NCBI GenBank assembly: GCA_012735505.1
Contig: JAAYHE010000070.1
Span: forward strand, 1-55,297
Origin: Bacillota bacterium
GTDB lineage: Bacteria > Bacillota > UBA994 > UBA5500
Direction of reading: 5' to 3'
Length of the DNA stretch: 55,297 nt
Below the pieces are notes generated by a model, which had not been told where the DNA came from, did no database searches, and saw nothing but the letters and a program-made list of their open reading frames with translations. Below are positions 40,531-48,883 of this stretch, one piece after another. Position numbers and translations under genes: made by a program. Position 1 is the stretch's first letter; the number at the start of each line of letters is the position of its first letter.

Positions 40531-42951
40531 ATGCTTAATAAGGCAAGAATTGATTCTCCCGTATTTGGTCAATATGAGATGGTGACCGAGAGCATCTGGC
40601 GTCGGCGTTGGCAAGATCTAAGATTATGGGTCACTAGCAGCGCGCGGTTAAGGGTGTTACTAATAGCTCTGCTTTTAGGTAGAGCAGTAGTTTTTGGCGA
40701 GCTGGCTCCCTTCGGCCTAGCCCTATTTGTGGCTACACGCTGGTCCCAGCCGGAACAGAGTTGGCCAGTGGCGATCGGCTTGTCTGTGGGGGCTCTGTTG
40801 CGTTCTCCCGGAGCAATGGTCAGTCTGCTAGGCGGCATGGGAATTTATCTTAGTCTGGAACGTTACCTGCTGGGGCAGCGTTGGCGCAACCTGTTTACCA
40901 GTATGGCCATGGCTAGCCTTAGCTGCTTGTTGGTTAAGTTTCCCGTTTTCCTACTACAGCCACCCTCCTTGTTTGACCTAACTAGCACCGCCTTAGAAGC
41001 AGGTTTAGTGACAATGCTGGCCTATGTGTTTGCCCAGAGCAGCAAGTTTTTGTTCCAGCAAGGTAAGGAGCAGCTTATGGGCGAACAAGCTCTAGCTGTT
41101 GCTATTACGATGGCGGCTATGCTGGTCGGTTTGGACGGCTGGTATCTGTGGGGAATTTCTCTAAAGGCGGTTGCGGCTGCCTATTGTGTCATGCTCAGCG
41201 CCTATCTAGGTGGCCCGACTTGGGGCTGCATGGCCGGTGCCACTATCGGTGTGGTGCAGAATTTAGCCCACCCTTCCTTGCTAGGCCAGGTTGGCCTTTA
41301 CGCAGGCGCAGGCTTGTTAGCCGGCCTCTTTAAGGATATGAAGAAGATTGGTGTTGGTCTAAGCTTCGGCTTGGCCTTGCTTCTCTTAACTGTGTACGGT
41401 AGCCAGCCGGGAGATCTACATCTAATGGCCTACCAGACGATGATAGCTTTCGCTATCTTCTTCTTCACCGGTAGCATGTGGCGGCAATGGTTTAAGCCCG
41501 ATTCACTGAGAAGTTCGTCCTCTGGACAATCGCCACAGCGGTTACACCAATTAACTGCGGGGCGATTACACGACCTAGAAGCCGTCTTTACCCAGCTAGC
41601 AGAAACCTTCAACGAAAAAGAAGAAGACGAGGGCTTCTTAGTAGAAAAAAACTTCAATGACTTAATGGATCATATCGTGACAGATGTTTGTGAGCGCTGT
41701 GCTCACTTTGGCAAGTGCTGGCAACAGGATTTCTATAAGAGTTATCATAACCTGTTAAACGTGTTAGCTTTGGCTGATGCCCACGGCGAGCTTTCTGCTA
41801 ACCGCATTCTGGAGCCCATAGCCAAGAGCTGCCATAAGGCGGCAGAGCTGATTACATGTGCCAACTACTTAGTGAAAGTGTACAAATTGAATCTATATTG
41901 GCAGAAAAAGATGCGCGAAAGCCGTTCGCTAGTGGCTAACCAATTGCGCGGTGTGGCGGCAATAATGCATAGCTTATCTAAAGACATGCGGATGGAGTCT
42001 GACCCACAGCATGATCTCGTAGAAGAAATAAAGGAGCAAATAGCAGCTCTCAAGCTGCCAGTGCCGCAAGTAGAGGTATATAGGCGGCAAAACAGGATCG
42101 ACGTGGTGTTGACCAAAACAGCCTGTCGGCCAGATGAAAGCCTATGTGTCGACCATTTGATTCCCTTAGTCAGTTGTTTGGTGGGGCGTCCAGTCACCCG
42201 TATGCACTCTAAGTGCCCGGGACGCAACGGCAAAGGTAAGTGTACCCTCTGCTTGTCCACTAGCCAACCTTTCCATGTTGATTCGGGCATCGCTCAGATC
42301 TGTCGTACAGGGGCTGGTGTTTCTGGCGATACTGCTAGCATCAAGGAGCTGCCCAACGGCAAGCTAGCGGTGTTGCTCAGTGACGGTATGGGGAACGGTC
42401 CGGAAGCCAGCCGGGAAAGCCGGGCTACTGTAGCCGTACTAGAGCAGTTGTTGCGTTCGGGCTTTGATCAAGAAACAGCTGTTCAGACCATCAATTCGGT
42501 CTTAATGTTGCGTTCGCCCAAGGAAAGCTTTGCTACGGTGGATATGGCCGTCATAGATCTGTATACTGGTATTGTGGAATTAACCAAAATTGGCGCTTCA
42601 GCCACTTTCCTAAAACGAGGCGATCATATAGAATGTATTCAGTCTAGTTCTTTGCCCGCAGGTATCCTACATAAGATTGATACTGACAGCAGGCGCGTAG
42701 CCTTACAACCTGGTGATACTCTCATCATGTTAACCGACGGCTTGCTGGATTCCCAGAAAGATGTTGCCAATAAAGAAGAGTGGTTTGAAAAGATCCTGCG
42801 GCAAGCCAACCAGGAAGATCCACAAGAGCTGGTTCAGTATTTAATCGATAGGGCTAGTATGAACATTCGCAACCAGGTAATGGATGATATGACGGTTATA
42901 GCTATCCGCCTAACCAAAGGGACTCCAGCTTTTATTCCCTTGGTTAGTTAA
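40531..42951 (+). CDS. spoIIE: Stage II sporulation protein E
   Basis: This 806-residue membrane phosphatase dephosphorylates SpoIIAA-P to free sigma-F in the forespore and helps place the polar septum. The N-terminal ~330 residues have about ten hydrophobic segments; a central oligomerisation region with CERCAHFGKCW follows; the C-terminal PP2C domain has LLSDGMGNGPEASRESR (Asp618) and LTDGLLD (Asp736). CGAGGTG precedes ATG 40531; the frame upstream lies in the promoter. Its promoter has the Spo0A-dependent layout. Confidence 0.96.
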   Translation: MLNKARIDSPVFGQYEMVTESIWRRRWQDLRLWVTSSARLRVLLIALLLGRAVVFGELAPFGLALFVATRWSQPEQSWPVAIGLSVGALLRSPGAMVSLLGGMGIYLSLERYLLGQRWRNLFTSMAMASLSCLLVKFPVFLLQPPSLFDLTSTALEAGLVTMLAYVFAQSSKFLFQQGKEQLMGEQALAVAITMAAMLVGLDGWYLWGISLKAVAAAYCVMLSAYLGGPTWGCMAGATIGVVQNLAHPSLLGQVGLYAGAGLLAGLFKDMKKIGVGLSFGLALLLLTVYGSQPGDLHLMAYQTMIAFAIFFFTGSMWRQWFKPDSLRSSSSGQSPQRLHQLTAGRLHDLEAVFTQLAETFNEKEEDEGFLVEKNFNDLMDHIVTDVCERCAHFGKCWQQDFYKSYHNLLNVLALADAHGELSANRILEPIAKSCHKAAELITCANYLVKVYKLNLYWQKKMRESRSLVANQLRGVAAIMHSLSKDMRMESDPQHDLVEEIKEQIAALKLPVPQVEVYRRQNRIDVVLTKTACRPDESLCVDHLIPLVSCLVGRPVTRMHSKCPGRNGKGKCTLCLSTSQPFHVDSGIAQICRTGAGVSGDTASIKELPNGKLAVLLSDGMGNGPEASRESRATVAVLEQLLRSGFDQETAVQTINSVLMLRSPKESFATVDMAVIDLYTGIVELTKIGASATFLKRGDHIECIQSSSLPAGILHKIDTDSRRVALQPGDTLIMLTDGLLDSQKDVANKEEWFEKILRQANQEDPQELVQYLIDRASMNIRNQVMDDMTVIAIRLTKGTPAFIPLVS

Positions 42952-42984
42952 GCCCTTCATGGGTAACCATCTCTCCTCTCCATT

Positions 42985-43018
42985 GACCACACTCCCAGCG
43001 GGTGTGGTCCTTTTTTTT
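42985..43018 (+). terminator. Terminator of spoIIE
   Basis: GACCACAC (42985-42992) pairs with GTGTGGTC (43002-43009), followed by eight T. Confidence 0.9.
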
Positions 43019-43105
43019 CGCTACAATTTTTGGTTACAATAGGGAAAGAGGATGAAGATGGGCGTATTGCAAAAAGCTTCGCCCAAGGGGGTGATGATCC
43101 TGCCT

Positions 43106-44539
43106 ATGCTGCAAAGGGTAGAAAGATTTATTAGACATCATAATTTATTGCAGCCAGGTGACCGTCTGCTGGTAGCCGTTTCTGGCGGGCCTGATTCGGT
43201 TTGTTTGCTACACGTCTTACATCGCTTGAGTGCTAGCTGGGGGTGGTCTCTCATTGTGGCCCATTTAGAGCATGGTTTCAGGGGGGAGGCTTCCTTAGGA
43301 GACGCCTGTTTCGTCAAGCGCCTGGCAGATGAACTCGGGTGGCCGGTTGTTATCGAGCATCGCGATCTGCCACAAATCATTGCTAGCCAGGGAGGTTCTT
43401 CCCAAGACGTCAGCCGCAGGGAGAGGCATCAATTCTTACAGCAAACAGCTCGTGCCCAGCAGGTGCAAGCTATCGCTTTGGCCCATCAAAGAGAAGACCA
43501 GGCAGAAACAGTGCTCTTGCACCTTTTGCGGGGGGCCGGTTTGGCCGGTTTGGCCGGCATGTCTGCCCGCGAAGTCAGAGAGGGACAAGTTCCTTTAGTT
43601 CGCCCTCTTTTGGCTGAGAGCAAGGCAGATATTCTTGGCTACTTAAGGCAGCAACAGGTTGGTTTTCGGGTTGATGCTAGCAATGCCCTGGCCGCTTACT
43701 CCCGCAATCGGTTGCGGTTAGAAGTTTTTCCTGTCTTGAAAACCATTAACCCCGATGTAGAAGCAGCCTTAGCCCGCGCAGCTGAAGTCATGCAGGCGGA
43801 AGATGCCTACCTACAACAGCTAGCAGAAGCTGCTTTTGATCAAGTTTGCCAGCGAGAAAACGACAGCTTATTTTTGCATGTGACATATCTAGATAAACAA
43901 CCTTTGGCTCTCCGGCGTCGCGTTCTACGCTTAGCGTGGCAGGAGGTTAACGGCCACGCCCAGGATCTAACTTTTGCTCACGTAGAGGCTGCCTTGCGAC
44001 TTTTGACCCAGCCGGTTGGGACCGTTACTAGTTGGCCCCTGGCTTGGCAGGTGCGGCGCAGTTTTGATGCTTTAGTGTTGGAACGAGTGCAAGCTGATCC
44101 GAGCCGAGAGGTGTATGAGTTGCCTATTCCTGGTATAATTAAACTAGCGTCTGGACAAGGACAAATCGAGGCGCGCATAATCCGGGTTGAAGATTTTTCG
44201 GGCTTCTCTAACGATCCTTTCATTGCTTACTGCGACCTACAGGCCCTAGGCACACGACAGCTGCAAGTGCGCTATTGGCAAGCCGGCGATTGGTTCTATC
44301 CTTTAGGTCTGGGAGGTCGTAAGAAGTTGCAAGACTTCTTTATTGACGAAAAGGTAGATAGGCGGGAGCGGGAACGTATTCCTTTAGTTGTTAAAGGTTC
44401 AGATATAGTTTGGGTGGCGGGCCAACGTTTAGATGAAAGATGGCGCGTCACATCTTGTTCTCAAGAGATACTCTGTTTACAATATAAAAGATATTGCTAC
44501 GGAAATTATGAAACTAGAAGGGAGTCTACTCATGCATAA
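43106..44539 (+). CDS. tilS: tRNA(Ile)-lysidine synthase
   Basis: This ~477-residue enzyme converts the anticodon C34 of tRNA-Ile(CAU) to lysidine. The ATP PP-loop SGGPDS is at residues 26-31, LEHGFRGEASLGDACFVKRLADELGWPV and HQREDQAETVLLHLLRGAGLAGLAGM follow, and the C-terminal domain is present (QARYWQ-type, FPLGLGGRKKLQDFFID). The frame runs back to 43052, but that start is only ~12-17 bases from TACAAT (43035-43040). The family N-terminus MLQRVERF fits ATG 43106, with AAGGGGGTGA upstream. ATG 43058 or 43094 cannot be excluded. Confidence 0.94.
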   Translation: MLQRVERFIRHHNLLQPGDRLLVAVSGGPDSVCLLHVLHRLSASWGWSLIVAHLEHGFRGEASLGDACFVKRLADELGWPVVIEHRDLPQIIASQGGSSQDVSRRERHQFLQQTARAQQVQAIALAHQREDQAETVLLHLLRGAGLAGLAGMSAREVREGQVPLVRPLLAESKADILGYLRQQQVGFRVDASNALAAYSRNRLRLEVFPVLKTINPDVEAALARAAEVMQAEDAYLQQLAEAAFDQVCQRENDSLFLHVTYLDKQPLALRRRVLRLAWQEVNGHAQDLTFAHVEAALRLLTQPVGTVTSWPLAWQVRRSFDALVLERVQADPSREVYELPIPGIIKLASGQGQIEARIIRVEDFSGFSNDPFIAYCDLQALGTRQLQVRYWQAGDWFYPLGLGGRKKLQDFFIDEKVDRRERERIPLVVKGSDIVWVAGQRLDERWRVTSCSQEILCLQYKRYCYGNYETRRESTHA

Positions 44540-45074
44540 AGACCTGGAGAGCATACTAATTTCAAGGGACGAAATCGCCGCAAAGGTAGCAGAGCTAGGT
44601 CGGCAGATTTCAGCCGACTACGAAGGACAGGATCTGCTCGCTATTTGCGTGCTAAAAGGGGCGATAATTTTCACGGCCGACTTAATTCGGCACTTAACGG
44701 TTAACGTTACTGTAGATAGCATTGCGGTTTCTAGTTATGGTAAATCTACTCATACCTCCGGTGTAGTGCGCTTTCTGAAAGACTTAGATGAAAGTGTTGA
44801 GGGGCGTCATCTGTTAGTAATCGAAGATATTATTGATACTGGCCTCACTCTTAAGTACCTAACTGAAAACTTACGTTCACGCAATCCCAAGTCTCTCAAG
44901 ATTTGCACCCTCTTGGACAAACCGTCGCGACGGCAGGTCGATCTACAGCCAGATTACTGTGGTTTTTCTATTCCTGATAAGTTTGTCGTTGGTTATGGAC
45001 TAGATTTTGCCGAACGCTATCGTCAACTACCCGATGTAGGTGTGCTCAAGCCTGAAGCCTATCGTCTTCAATAA
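44532..45074 (+). CDS. hpt: Hypoxanthine phosphoribosyltransferase
   Basis: This 180-residue purine salvage enzyme joins hypoxanthine or guanine to PRPP. The PRPP loop VIEDIIDTGLTLKYL is at residues 97-110; LLAICVLKGAIIFTADLIR and VAVSSYGKSTHTSG-type blocks and VVGYGLDFAERYRQLP are conserved. The frame extends to 44433, but the family start MHKDLE at 44532, with GAAGGGAG upstream, overlaps the tilS stop by 8 bp, showing translational coupling. tilS-hpt-ftsH is the standard Bacillota order. Confidence 0.96.
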   Translation: MHKDLESILISRDEIAAKVAELGRQISADYEGQDLLAICVLKGAIIFTADLIRHLTVNVTVDSIAVSSYGKSTHTSGVVRFLKDLDESVEGRHLLVIEDIIDTGLTLKYLTENLRSRNPKSLKICTLLDKPSRRQVDLQPDYCGFSIPDKFVVGYGLDFAERYRQLPDVGVLKPEAYRLQ

Positions 45075-45085
45075 AGGTCCTTTGC

Positions 45086-45114
45086 TTGTCGAGGCAACCA
45101 GCTTTTGTTACAAT
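45086..45114 (+). promoter_or_regulatory. Promoter of ftsH with a structured leader
   Basis: TTGTCG (45086-45091), 17 bp, TACAAT (45109-45114). The leader carries a nested hairpin: GAGCC (45153-45157) with GGCTC (45177-45181) outside, and CGCTA/TAGCG inside. Confidence 0.6.
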
Positions 45115-45222
45115 AAAAAGAGTTAGTGCTTTTCTGCTTCGAGGACAAGACGGAGCCAAAACGCTACCTTAGCGGGGGCTCTGAATTAGTAAAGTTTTTA
45201 GGGAGAGGGGCTGCGGAATAGC

Positions 45223-47178
45223 TTGAATAGGAATATGCGCACGGCTAGTCTCTACCTGTTGCTGATCCTTATTGCCCTATCGTTATACCAGATGTTTCAG
45301 GGCGCATCTCAACCAGTACAGGAGATTAGTTATGGCACTTTTTATGCTGACGTACAAGCCGGAAATATTGCCAAGGCCAAAATGGTAGGCAACGAGGTCA
45401 CCGGCGAATTGAAAGACGGTACTAGGTTTCGTACCACCATCCCGCCTACGGATGTGGAGACCATCCAGTTATTGCGCGAAAAAGTGCCGGGCTTTGATTA
45501 CAGCAATCCGGCCCAACCGCCCTGGTGGACCACAATAGCATCTTATGTCTTGATGTTCGCCATCTTTGGCGGTCTCTGGTTTTTCATGATGCAACAGTCG
45601 CAAGCAGGCGGAAACAAGGTGATGAGTTTCGGGCGTAGCCGTGCCAAATTGCACAGCGACACCAAGAAACGTATTACTTTCGCCGATGTGGCCGGATATG
45701 AAGAAGTTAAAGAAGAGTTGCAGGAAGTGGTCGATTTTCTCCGCCAGCCTAAGAAGTTTGTGGAGATAGGCGCCCGCATTCCCAAGGGTGTGCTCTTGGT
45801 AGGCCCTCCTGGCACAGGAAAAACCTATATGGCCCGGGCCGTAGCTGGCGAGGCAGGGGTGCCGTTCTTTAGTATTTCAGGTTCCGACTTTGTTGAGATG
45901 TTTGTCGGCGTCGGTGCATCGCGAGTGCGGGATCTGTTTGAGACGGCCAAGAAAAACTTACCCTGCATCATATTTATAGACGAGATTGATGCTGTCGGGC
46001 GGCAACGGGGCGCAGGCCTCGGAGGTGGCCACGACGAGCGGGAGCAAACTTTGAACCAGTTGTTGGTGGAAATGGATGGCTTCGACGCCAACGAGGGTAT
46101 TATCGTCATGGCGGCAACTAACCGCCCGGATATTTTAGATCCAGCCCTCTTGCGTCCTGGGCGCTTCGATCGGCAAATAACCGTTGGTCGGCCCAATATC
46201 AAAGAGAGAGAAGCGATTCTACGCTTGCACACTCGCAACAAGCCGATGGGTGAAGATGTAGACGTCAACATTTTGGCGCGCCAGACCTCAGGTTTTACAG
46301 CTGCAGATCTGGAAAACTTGGTTAACGAAGGTGCGCTCTTGTCGGCTCGCCGCAATAAGAAGCGTGTGGGTATGGGAGAACTCGAAGAATCCATCAGCCG
46401 TGTCATCGCCGGACCGGCGAAGAAAACCCGAGTCTTGGGTGACAAGGAGCGCCGTTTGGTTGCTTTCCATGAGGCTGGGCACGCTTTGGTACGCTACTTG
46501 TTGCCGAATACTGACCGTATTCACATTGTGAGTATTGTCCCGCGGGGTAACGCCGGGGGCATGGTCATTCATTTGCCTAAAGAAGACCGCTTTATGATGA
46601 CTAAGAGTGAAATGCTCAATATGATTACGGCCCTATTAGCGGGGCGCGTGGCTGAGGAACAGGTCTTAGGTGAAGTCAGCACGGGAGCAGAAAACGACTT
46701 AGAGCAGGCTACTACCCTTGCCCGCCGCATGGTTATGGAGTATGGCATGAGCGATAACCTTGGTCCTGTTTCCTTTGGTTACAAGGATGAACATCAGGTT
46801 TTCCTCGGACGCGATATCTCGCGGCAGCGTAACTACAGTGAAGAAATTGCCTATGCCATCGATAAAGAAATTCGTCGGATTATCGACGAGTGCTATGCAG
46901 AAGCTGACCGGCTAATTCGTGAAAATCGCAGCAAGCTCGACGAACTAGCCCATACCTTGCTAGAACAAGAAACGCTGCGGGGTGAAGAAGTGGCCGAGAT
47001 TATGGAAGGCCGTAAACCGGAAGCAGTGGAAGCTAAGCCAGAAACTGCGGAAACAGAGATTGTACCGGAAGTGGATACATCTGCAGCGGCACCCGAGTCG
47101 GGCGAATCTGAGCCGGAGTCAGACGAGGCTGCACCAGAAGCAGAACCATCAGAGCCTGAATCCAAACAAGAACAATAA
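45223..47178 (+). CDS. ftsH: ATP-dependent zinc metalloprotease FtsH
   Basis: This 651-residue membrane AAA+ protease has two membrane spans (~8-25 and ~105-125) around an extracytoplasmic loop. Walker A is GPPGTGKT (194-201), Walker B FIDEIDAV follows, the second region of homology is [17 protein letters not shown], and the zinc site is HEAGH (416-420). The C-terminal ~50 residues are a Glu/Pro/Ala/Ser-rich acidic tail, probably disordered. TTG 45223 is used, although ATG 45235 is possible. It degrades membrane and regulatory proteins; in B. subtilis it is needed for sporulation. Confidence 0.96.
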   Translation: MNRNMRTASLYLLLILIALSLYQMFQGASQPVQEISYGTFYADVQAGNIAKAKMVGNEVTGELKDGTRFRTTIPPTDVETIQLLREKVPGFDYSNPAQPPWWTTIASYVLMFAIFGGLWFFMMQQSQAGGNKVMSFGRSRAKLHSDTKKRITFADVAGYEEVKEELQEVVDFLRQPKKFVEIGARIPKGVLLVGPPGTGKTYMARAVAGEAGVPFFSISGSDFVEMFVGVGASRVRDLFETAKKNLPCIIFIDEIDAVGRQRGAGLGGGHDEREQTLNQLLVEMDGFDANEGIIVMAATNRPDILDPALLRPGRFDRQITVGRPNIKEREAILRLHTRNKPMGEDVDVNILARQTSGFTAADLENLVNEGALLSARRNKKRVGMGELEESISRVIAGPAKKTRVLGDKERRLVAFHEAGHALVRYLLPNTDRIHIVSIVPRGNAGGMVIHLPKEDRFMMTKSEMLNMITALLAGRVAEEQVLGEVSTGAENDLEQATTLARRMVMEYGMSDNLGPVSFGYKDEHQVFLGRDISRQRNYSEEIAYAIDKEIRRIIDECYAEADRLIRENRSKLDELAHTLLEQETLRGEEVAEIMEGRKPEAVEAKPETAETEIVPEVDTSAAAPESGESEPESDEAAPEAEPSEPESKQEQ

Positions 47179-47185
47179 AAAAACA

Positions 47186-47218
47186 GGGCGTATCGCGTGA
47201 ACGTGATACGCCCTTCTT
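47186..47218. terminator. Bidirectional terminator between ftsH and the spoIIM-like gene
   Basis: GGGCGTATCGCG (47186-47197) pairs with CGTGATACGCCC (47202-47213), with TTCTTGTTT on the right and an A run on the left giving T on the other strand. The two genes converge here. Confidence 0.85.
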
Positions 47219-47230
47219 GTTTGTTAGAGT

Positions 47231-47866
47231 CTAGATACCTGCGCCGAATAATGCCATCACCTTCGGTGTAATTGCCACTTCAATAACTGCAGCTATACCC
47301 AACAGGCCGACACACATGATCATGATTCCGATTCCTTGCAACAACTCGCGCCGGTAGCCCCGCCAGGCGTTAGGTTTAGGGGGAATAAAGGGGCTTTTAT
47401 TGCGGTTGAACAGGGGCGCCAGCCCCAGGCGTAGGCCCAGACTCGCTCCTAACAACAAGGCCGGAATCTCAAAAATTCCGTGGGGTATAATGCCGGCCAG
47501 GAAACCGGCAAGGGAAGCTTGCTGGGTGAATAACACTCCTGTCACGCCGATAACGGCACCGTTGACGAGTAAGGTAAAGACCGGATAGGCGCCTAGTAAC
47601 AAACCGAGAGCCGCCATGACAGCTACCGCCCGCAGGTTATGCAGAAAGAGGGTCCAAATCCCGCTAGCCAACGTACCAGCAAAAATGTCTTGCCCCAGCT
47701 GCTTAAGCTGCTCCTCGACGGCTGCAAGAATCTCTTGAATAACCTCCGGATAATAAATCACTGCCATAACTCCTAGCACGATGCCGATGGTAAACAAAAC
47801 GGTGGCTGCAATCAGGTAACTCCGATAGGGGGCAATTAGCTCAAAGCGTGGGCGGGATGTATACAT
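47231..47866 (-). CDS. SpoIIM-family membrane protein (DUF95)
   Basis: This 211-residue protein has about five membrane segments and family hallmarks of SpoIIM: GTLASGIWTLFLHNLRAVAVM, GVTGVLFTQQ, GIIPHGIFEIPALLLGASLGLRLG (PHGIFEIPA motif) and a last IEVAITP. SpoIIM is the scaffold of the DMP engulfment complex (SpoIID-SpoIIM-SpoIIP); many Bacillota also have SpoIIM-like paralogues. GGAGGAG precedes ATG 47866. It is not beside spoIIM's usual partners, so it may be either spoIIM or a paralogue. Confidence 0.82.
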   Translation of the reverse strand: MYTSRPRFELIAPYRSYLIAATVLFTIGIVLGVMAVIYYPEVIQEILAAVEEQLKQLGQDIFAGTLASGIWTLFLHNLRAVAVMAALGLLLGAYPVFTLLVNGAVIGVTGVLFTQQASLAGFLAGIIPHGIFEIPALLLGASLGLRLGLAPLFNRNKSPFIPPKPNAWRGYRRELLQGIGIMIMCVGLLGIAAVIEVAITPKVMALFGAGI

Positions 47867-48020
47867 ACAACTCCTCCTTCAAAATAGCCTTAAGACGGTG
47901 AGGGGTAGTTAATTACTTCCTTGGAAACACTAATGATGCGCTCTTTTCATGCTAACAACCAATTTAAGTAACGTCAAGAAGCCATGTTTTGATTTATTGT
48001 ATGGTATTAGGAGGAAAGGC

Positions 48021-48695
48021 ATGCAACAAGCTAGTGCTGTATTACAGCGCACCCATGCCGATGGAAAGTTCCTGCGCTTCATATTTCGCACGCCTATTTT
48101 GCAGCCCGGCGACGACCTCCTACGGCTAATAGAGCAGAAGCTGATGGCTGCCTTATCGCCTGGCGACATAATAATTATCAGCAGTCGGGCGGTAGCTGCC
48201 TGCCAAGGGCAGCTGTTGCCTGTAAGCAGCATCGAGATACAGGGCCCAGCTACAAGATTGGCTAAATGGTGGCAGCGCTTAAGACCGACCGATCTCCTAG
48301 CTCATCCGGTCACCATGCAAAAGGCCATAGATTTAGTAGGCCTTTGGCCTATGGTGGCGGCCACAGTCTGGCGGGCCTGTGGGTTCGGCAACTGGCGCTT
48401 GCTAAAGGTGCAGCCTGTAGTTCTTCTGCGATTGGGCGAGGCAGCAGATCTGCCTGTTTATCAGGGGCAGTTAATTTTGCCGCCGCGAGATGCAGCAGAA
48501 GTGGCCCACTCAATTTGGCAGGCTACCGGCTATCGAGTTGCCGTTGTCTCTGCTGGCCCTCAAGGCCGGGTGCGCCTAGTGGGTGCGAGTCCTGGGGTTA
48601 ACCCGCGCCTGCTAGCCGGGTCCTTGCTCGACAATCCCCTGGGCGATGGTTGCCAACAAACGCCTCTGGCTATTTTGCGCCAGGTATGGAAGTAG
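48021..48695 (+). CDS. Coenzyme F420:L-glutamate ligase-like (CofE-like) domain protein
   Basis: This 224-residue protein shows the CofE/FbiB-type fold start: RTPILQPGDDLLRLIEQKL then LSPGDIIIISSRAVAACQGQLLP. The later PLGDGCQQTPLAILRQVW also fits. Clostridial genomes carry such stand-alone proteins without F420 genes, so the true substrate is unknown. AGGAGG (48008-48014) marks ATG 48021; the frame back to 47949 overlaps the divergent promoter space. It is divergent from the SpoIIM-like gene. Confidence 0.7.
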   Translation: MQQASAVLQRTHADGKFLRFIFRTPILQPGDDLLRLIEQKLMAALSPGDIIIISSRAVAACQGQLLPVSSIEIQGPATRLAKWWQRLRPTDLLAHPVTMQKAIDLVGLWPMVAATVWRACGFGNWRLLKVQPVVLLRLGEAADLPVYQGQLILPPRDAAEVAHSIWQATGYRVAVVSAGPQGRVRLVGASPGVNPRLLAGSLLDNPLGDGCQQTPLAILRQVWK

Positions 48696-48775
48696 GGTGT
48701 GCAGGAAAAGAGTTATCCCTCTAGAAATTATACGTTAGCGGCGATTTGCGCAGATATCCAGTAGGAGGCGCTAGC

Positions 48776-48844
48776 ATGGTCGTAAATATGCATGATAAAG
48801 GACGTAAGAAGCAGTTCCGAGGGAGCTGCTTTTTCACTCTTTAA
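48776..48844 (+). CDS. Possible 22-residue leader peptide before hutH
   Basis: ATG 48776 has a good ribosome site, AGGAGG (48763-48768), seven bases upstream and reads MVVNMHDKGRKKQFRGSCFF before TL and a stop TAA. An intrinsic terminator (48810-48834) lies inside its last third. A short ORF overlapping a terminator before an operon is an attenuator layout, but there is only one His codon, so classic His-codon attenuation is unlikely. Confidence 0.4.
   Translation: MVVNMHDKGRKKQFRGSCFFTL
48810..48834 (+). terminator. Terminator-like hairpin before hutH
   Basis: AGCAGTTCC (48810-48818) pairs with GGAGCTGCT (48822-48830, one wobble), followed by TTTT. It lies ~50 bases before the hutH start, so it should either end the upstream transcript or control hut expression. 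Confidence 0.65.
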
Positions 48845-48883
48845 CGCGTTAACGGACTAAAGCAAGATTGGAGGCAGCAAACG

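Noticed and set aside
48751-48774. NAG triplets before hutH as a HutP binding site
   Set aside because: Spacing is irregular and no hutP gene is in the window.
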